Source of the DNA: Amphimedon queenslandica
Taxonomy: Eukaryota; Porifera; Demospongiae; Haplosclerida; Niphatidae
DNA length: 64,000 nucleotides
Reading direction: 5' to 3'
NCBI RefSeq assembly: GCF_000090795.2
Contig: NW_003546696.1
Coordinates: forward strand, 2,239-66,238
Made by a program: the position numbers and the translations under genes
Shown: in pieces, positions 61,001 through 64,000 of the stretch
Layout of the letters: every line of letters starts with the position of its first letter
How positions within the stretch are numbered: position 1 is the first letter of the stretch
Notes under the pieces: generated by a model
What the model saw: only the letters and a program-made list of their open reading frames with translations
What the model was told of the DNA's origin: nothing
The model's database searches: none

Positions 61001-61249
61001 CACATCACTTCAGACGATTTCTCTTTTAATTTGGCTCCACCCACAACTACACCCATTACTGGCACCGAATTAAAGCATAACAGAGGAGAACAATTACTAA
61101 AAATTAGGGAAATATTTTTAAAAGTGTACGACGCTGCTATACCACTTAATCCTAGTCATCATGAACCAGCAAGGAATGAAGGCAGAGGTGGCGGAATATG
61201 GGGGCGTGTCACAAGTTACTTTCCTGGAAATGGAAGTACTGGCATGTGA
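58094..61249 (+). CDS. MTMR14: Myotubularin-related protein 14 (Jumpy)
   Basis: PI3P and PI(3,5)P2 phosphatase that restrains autophagy. Start ATG at 58094 (MAKECSVVTCECLQELIGFF). Exons joined by eye give FPVPVILIGNKNICRSSTLS, MELYGRSGLDWVFSG, LICDLMVEMRK, TSSEKADGRLWYSQFTIASL, PYPGCEFFVHYRQ, QHTQNYIKLLLHYLQY, the active-site loop HCVAGWDRTPLYISLLRLSL with CX5R intact, LYLTLAYDWFMFGHKFEERL and FDFLQHITSDDF. The C terminus is much shorter than in vertebrates and ends VTSYFPGNGSTGM. An insert of dispersed repeats lies in the intron at 60560-60960. The window thus holds two different myotubularins. Confidence 0.94.
60655..60900. repeat. Dispersed repeat, two units in an MTMR14 intron
   Basis: Perfect dyad CCCTGTACTATAGTACAGGG at 60677-60696, then GAGAGAATTCTCCATTTTTA and TGTTGTGTAGAAAGTTTGAG. 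A second, worn unit follows. Confidence 0.75.
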
Positions 61250-61672
61250 TTAATACTTATTATAATTATTAATTTATATTTATAGTGATTATTGTCTTTT
61301 TTTCCCTCAGAGTGTATTTTCTTATCATTTTTATGTAAAACTTTTTATATTTAAAAAGTTGTTTACATTCATATTCGCCTTTACTCATCACAGGGAATTT
61401 TTTAAAATAATAAAAATAAAAGAAATAAAATAAAGTGGTGTAGTAGTAGTAGCCAAGGTTGAGGACACAGCTGCTTCAGCTTGAAAACTTACACTTTATA
61501 ATCACTAGGAGAAATAGAAAGATAAATTCTAATTCCCCTTCAGTTGAGTAAGGCCTCAACAGCGCAGCTTTGAGTGTCCATTTTAACCTGGCAGTGTACT
61601 ACAATATACGGAATTAGGTTTAGTAAATTAGCCTTAATTAGGTCCAAGACCCCTCCTGAAAATTTGTTGCCA

Positions 61673-63349
61673 ATGGAGAATTACAAAATCCTTGGAAGGA
61701 TAGGAGAAGGAGCTCATGGAGTTGTTCTAAAAGCCAGACACACACAAGTAAGTAGATTATATACATTTTTATTTGTTTGTTTCTCCAGACAGGTGATCTG
61801 GTTGCCCTGAAAAGGGTCCACTTGAAGAAACCAGCTGATGGAATACCAAATTCTGCTCTGAGGTATCATTATGAGTTTAAAAGTCCTTCTCTTTTTTATA
61901 GCTTCAAAATTCTCAGGGAAATCAAGGCACTTCAAGAAAGTGGAGAAAATCATCATGTAAGTGTTGCATTCTTGGGTGGAGCTTGTTGCTATAGCAAAAA
62001 TAATAATGAAAAATGTTTTAATTATCGTTATTAATTTTTCTTATCAATAGGTTATCTGTCTACGTGACATGTTTCCTCATGGTCCTGGATTTGTACTGGT
62101 CTTTGATTACATGCTCTCTGATCTTGCTGAGGTTATTAGAAATGCCGAAAAGCCACTAACTGAAGTAAAAGATTATTTGATTTTTTATGCTATGTAACCA
62201 TAATAAATAATTTATACTGATGCTTTTTTTATTTCAGGCGCAAGTAAAGAGTTACATGACGATGCTTCTGAAAGGCGTGGCTTATCTCCATGACAACAAA
62301 ATAATGCACAGGGTGAGTTGTGCAAGAAAAATAAAAAATAAAAAATTTTCTTGAGTTAGGATTTAAAACCTGCTAATCTCCTCATAAGTCAAACAGGTCA
62401 CCTCAAAATTGCTGATTTTGGCTTAGCTCGTGTTCTATCAACTGAACTAGGTAGACTCTATAGCCATCAAGTGGCCACAAGGTAAGGCCATTCTCTTTCT
62501 TTCTCTTCCCATGTCTGTCTTCTATCAGGTGGTACAGAGCTCCTGAATTATTATACGGAGCAAGGCAGTATGACACTGGCATAGACATGTGGTATGAAAC
62601 TAAAAATGTAATTAAAATATTATCATTTTATAAACGATATTACTCTAGGGCAGTTGGCTGCATATTTGGTGAGCTATTAAATACTTCTCCTTTATTTCCT
62701 GTGAGTGCAAGCAGCATTTGTTAGCAGCAATGTGCAGCCATTTATATAGTTATACAGTATTTGTATGCATCATAATTCTTGAACTGTTTAGGGCGAGAAT
62801 GACATAGACCAGCTATGCTGTGTACTAAGGATACTTGGAACTCCAAGTGAAAGAATATGGCCGGTAAGCAAGAATTATTGTAACTGCTATACTTTATAGC
62901 AAACTTTAACATTTTTATAAAGGGAATGAGTCAACTTCCTGATTATCACAAGATATCGTTTTCAGAGATGTCCCCCACTCCAATGGAGGTTGTTGTTCCA
63001 GATGCACTCCCCGAGGTAAGTTTTTTTGCTGCATTTGTTTGATTTTTTAACATGTTTCTCTTTCATTATCAAGGCGGTGGATTTGCTCAAGTCTTTTTTA
63101 GTGTATGATTCAAGGCACAGGCTCTCTGCAGCTAAAGTATATAATCCGTTTCTAATCAAAAATATTTGTATTATTATTTTTTTCCAGGCACTTCTTCATT
63201 CCTATTTCTTTACTCCTCCACTCCCTGCTCATCATTCAGAACTACCTATTCCATCAAAGGCACCTCCTGGGAGAAAGACCTTTGACGTTTTTGCGCCATT
63301 ACAAGACTCCCTCGTTGACACTACTGCATTACAAACTATACTGTCTTAA
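61673..63349 (+). CDS. CDK20: Cyclin-dependent kinase 20 (CCRK)
   Basis: Ser/Thr kinase of the CDK family that phosphorylates ICK/MAK and controls ciliary length. Twelve exons: 61673-61747, 61789-61862, 61917-61956, 62051-62164, 62238-62312, 62360-62481, 62529-62591, 62649-62700, 62792-62863, 62923-63015, 63074-63136, 63188-63349. They join to 334 residues against 346 in human. Seen: [14 protein letters not shown], the VALK lysine, [20 protein letters not shown], the T-loop end [20 protein letters not shown], and [13 protein letters not shown]. Start chosen at 61673 because [16 protein letters not shown] matches the family; an upstream Met at 61574 is probably UTR. Confidence 0.96.
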
Positions 63350-63395
63350 CATGTAGTGAATTATACTAAATTGTGTGCCCTCAGCTCTCGTGCGT

Positions 63396-63467
63396 GGTCC
63401 GATGGTGTAACGGTTAGCACCTGGGACTCTGAATCCCAAGATCCGAGTTCAAATCTCGGTCGGACCT
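63396..63467 (+). tRNA. tRNA-Gln (anticodon CTG)
   Basis: 72 bases. The acceptor stem GGTCCGA pairs fully with TCGGACC. The anticodon arm is TGGGA-CTCTGAA-TCCCA, giving anticodon CTG. The A box (TGGTGTAACGG) and B box (GAGTTCAAATC) are intact. A run of T after 63470 is a Pol III stop. It lies between CDK20 and MANF. Confidence 0.95.
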
Positions 63468-63639
63468 GATTTTTTCTTTTTTTTGCCCAGTGTCATGATG
63501 ACTCTGACCAATCACATTGAGACATGTGTCGAGTAGCAATGGAATATAAATCCACTGTAGGAGATTGTGACAGTCACAAGATCTTCACTTATTACAAATT
63601 TATAGACGCTAAAGGAGTTAGTGGAAGCTGACAGTCATC

Positions 63640-64000
63640 ATGAAAGGTCCTCTTGTTTTACTGTGCTTGGCTGTAGCAGTTTCGTACATAGAAGCAACTT
63701 CCGATTGTCCAGGTAGGTTTGATTACTTTTCATTTTTAGATCTTTCTCTTCCTTTCAAACTCTAGTTTGTGTTGGTGTGTTAACCAAGTTTCAAGAATAC
63801 GCCGGTAAAGATGTAGAAGACATGGAAAAGTCGGAAGCTGCTCTCATAAAGTTTTGCAAGACGTTGAAAGGAAAAGAAGACAGCTTTGTAAGTCCATTTT
63901 AATATGAACAGAGGAAAATCATTCATTATTCTTTCCTTTAGTGTTATTACATTGGTGCTTCAGAGACTTCAGCTACCAGAATCATTGGGCAAGTAACCAA
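63640..64000 (+). CDS. MANF: MANF/CDNF neurotrophic-factor homologue (5' part, runs off the window)
   Basis: ER-resident and secreted protein that protects cells under ER stress. Exons 63640-63712, 63766-63887 and 63942 onward. Seen: the signal peptide MKGPLVLLCLAVAVSYIEA, then a saposin-like domain with CPVCVGVL, IKFCKTLKGKED, SFCYYIGAS and TSATRIIGQV, matching MANF (CEVCISYL, IKFCREARGKE, CYYIGATDDAATKII). The C-terminal SAP domain is outside the window. A TATAAA lies about 90 bp upstream and a CCAAT about 130 bp upstream. Confidence 0.92.

Noticed and set aside
63500-63545. ER-stress element (ERSE) upstream of MANF
   Set aside because: CCAAT is present but the CCACG half-site at the right spacing is not.
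1-64000. Retroviral, LTR or Polinton remains
   Set aside because: No polymerase, integrase, protease, capsid or long terminal repeat pattern was seen; the mobile DNA visible is limited to short non-coding foldback elements and dispersed repeats.

Overview
The window is nuclear DNA of a simple animal. Genes are packed head to head or tail to tail at spacings of about 100-1200 bp. Introns are often only 45-60 bp with GT-AG ends. The base composition is AT-rich, with many TACATG microsatellites. The conserved genes (MYO1C-type myosin, SUV39H, SIN1, IFT22, CDK20, MANF, THOC6) are animal-type. A demosponge such as Amphimedon is my best guess; this rests on gene style and was not tested by any search. 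I see no retrovirus, LTR element, Polinton or CRISPR array.

Layout. 1-7243: two tandem paralogues on the minus strand for an unrecognised secreted-N-terminus, multi-pass membrane protein, plus a decayed third copy. They are interleaved with a duplicated ABC-transporter exon. 7678-10761: an ABCB-type half transporter that lacks its 5' exons. 10909-15169: a secreted Ig-domain gene followed by six tandem 3' exons, each with a splice acceptor in the same phase and its own stop. 15555-18074: THOC6. 18321-21247: two tandem betaine-homocysteine methyltransferases. 21828-26542: an MTMR3/4-type lipid phosphatase with FYVE finger. 26833-29536: VPS29 and IFT22. 29733-34560: GLE1. 34797-43351: a class I myosin. 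43657-45309: anhydro-N-acetylmuramic acid kinase, normally a bacterial peptidoglycan-recycling enzyme, here with eight introns. 45545-52177: SUV39H-type methyltransferase and SIN1/MAPKAP1. 52555-57893: a large fusion gene (AIG1 GTPase, caspase-like fold without its catalytic pair, apolipoprotein-L-like domain, then a duplicated ZU5-like set). 58094-63349: MTMR14 and CDK20. 63396-63467: tRNA-Gln. 63640 to the end: the start of MANF.

How genes relate. MTMR3/4, MTMR14 and VPS29 all act on PI3P or endosomal membranes, but their closeness may be chance. IFT22 and CDK20 are ciliary, and IFT22 carries a perfect RFX X-box just before its start. The most novel material is the GTPase/pseudo-caspase/ApoL/ZU5 fusion (52555-57893), the Ig gene with alternative terminal domains (10909-15169), the membrane-protein pair with exchanged C-terminal modules and a slippery heptamer at a frame break (1-7243), and the intron-bearing bacterial-type AnmK.

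Between genes and in large introns lies a dispersed repeat family with a palindromic core, along with three foldback DNA-transposon-like elements, a 41-bp minisatellite and long GA/CT tracts. Exon edges were read by eye; they usually agree with reading phase, but individual positions may be off by a base or two.
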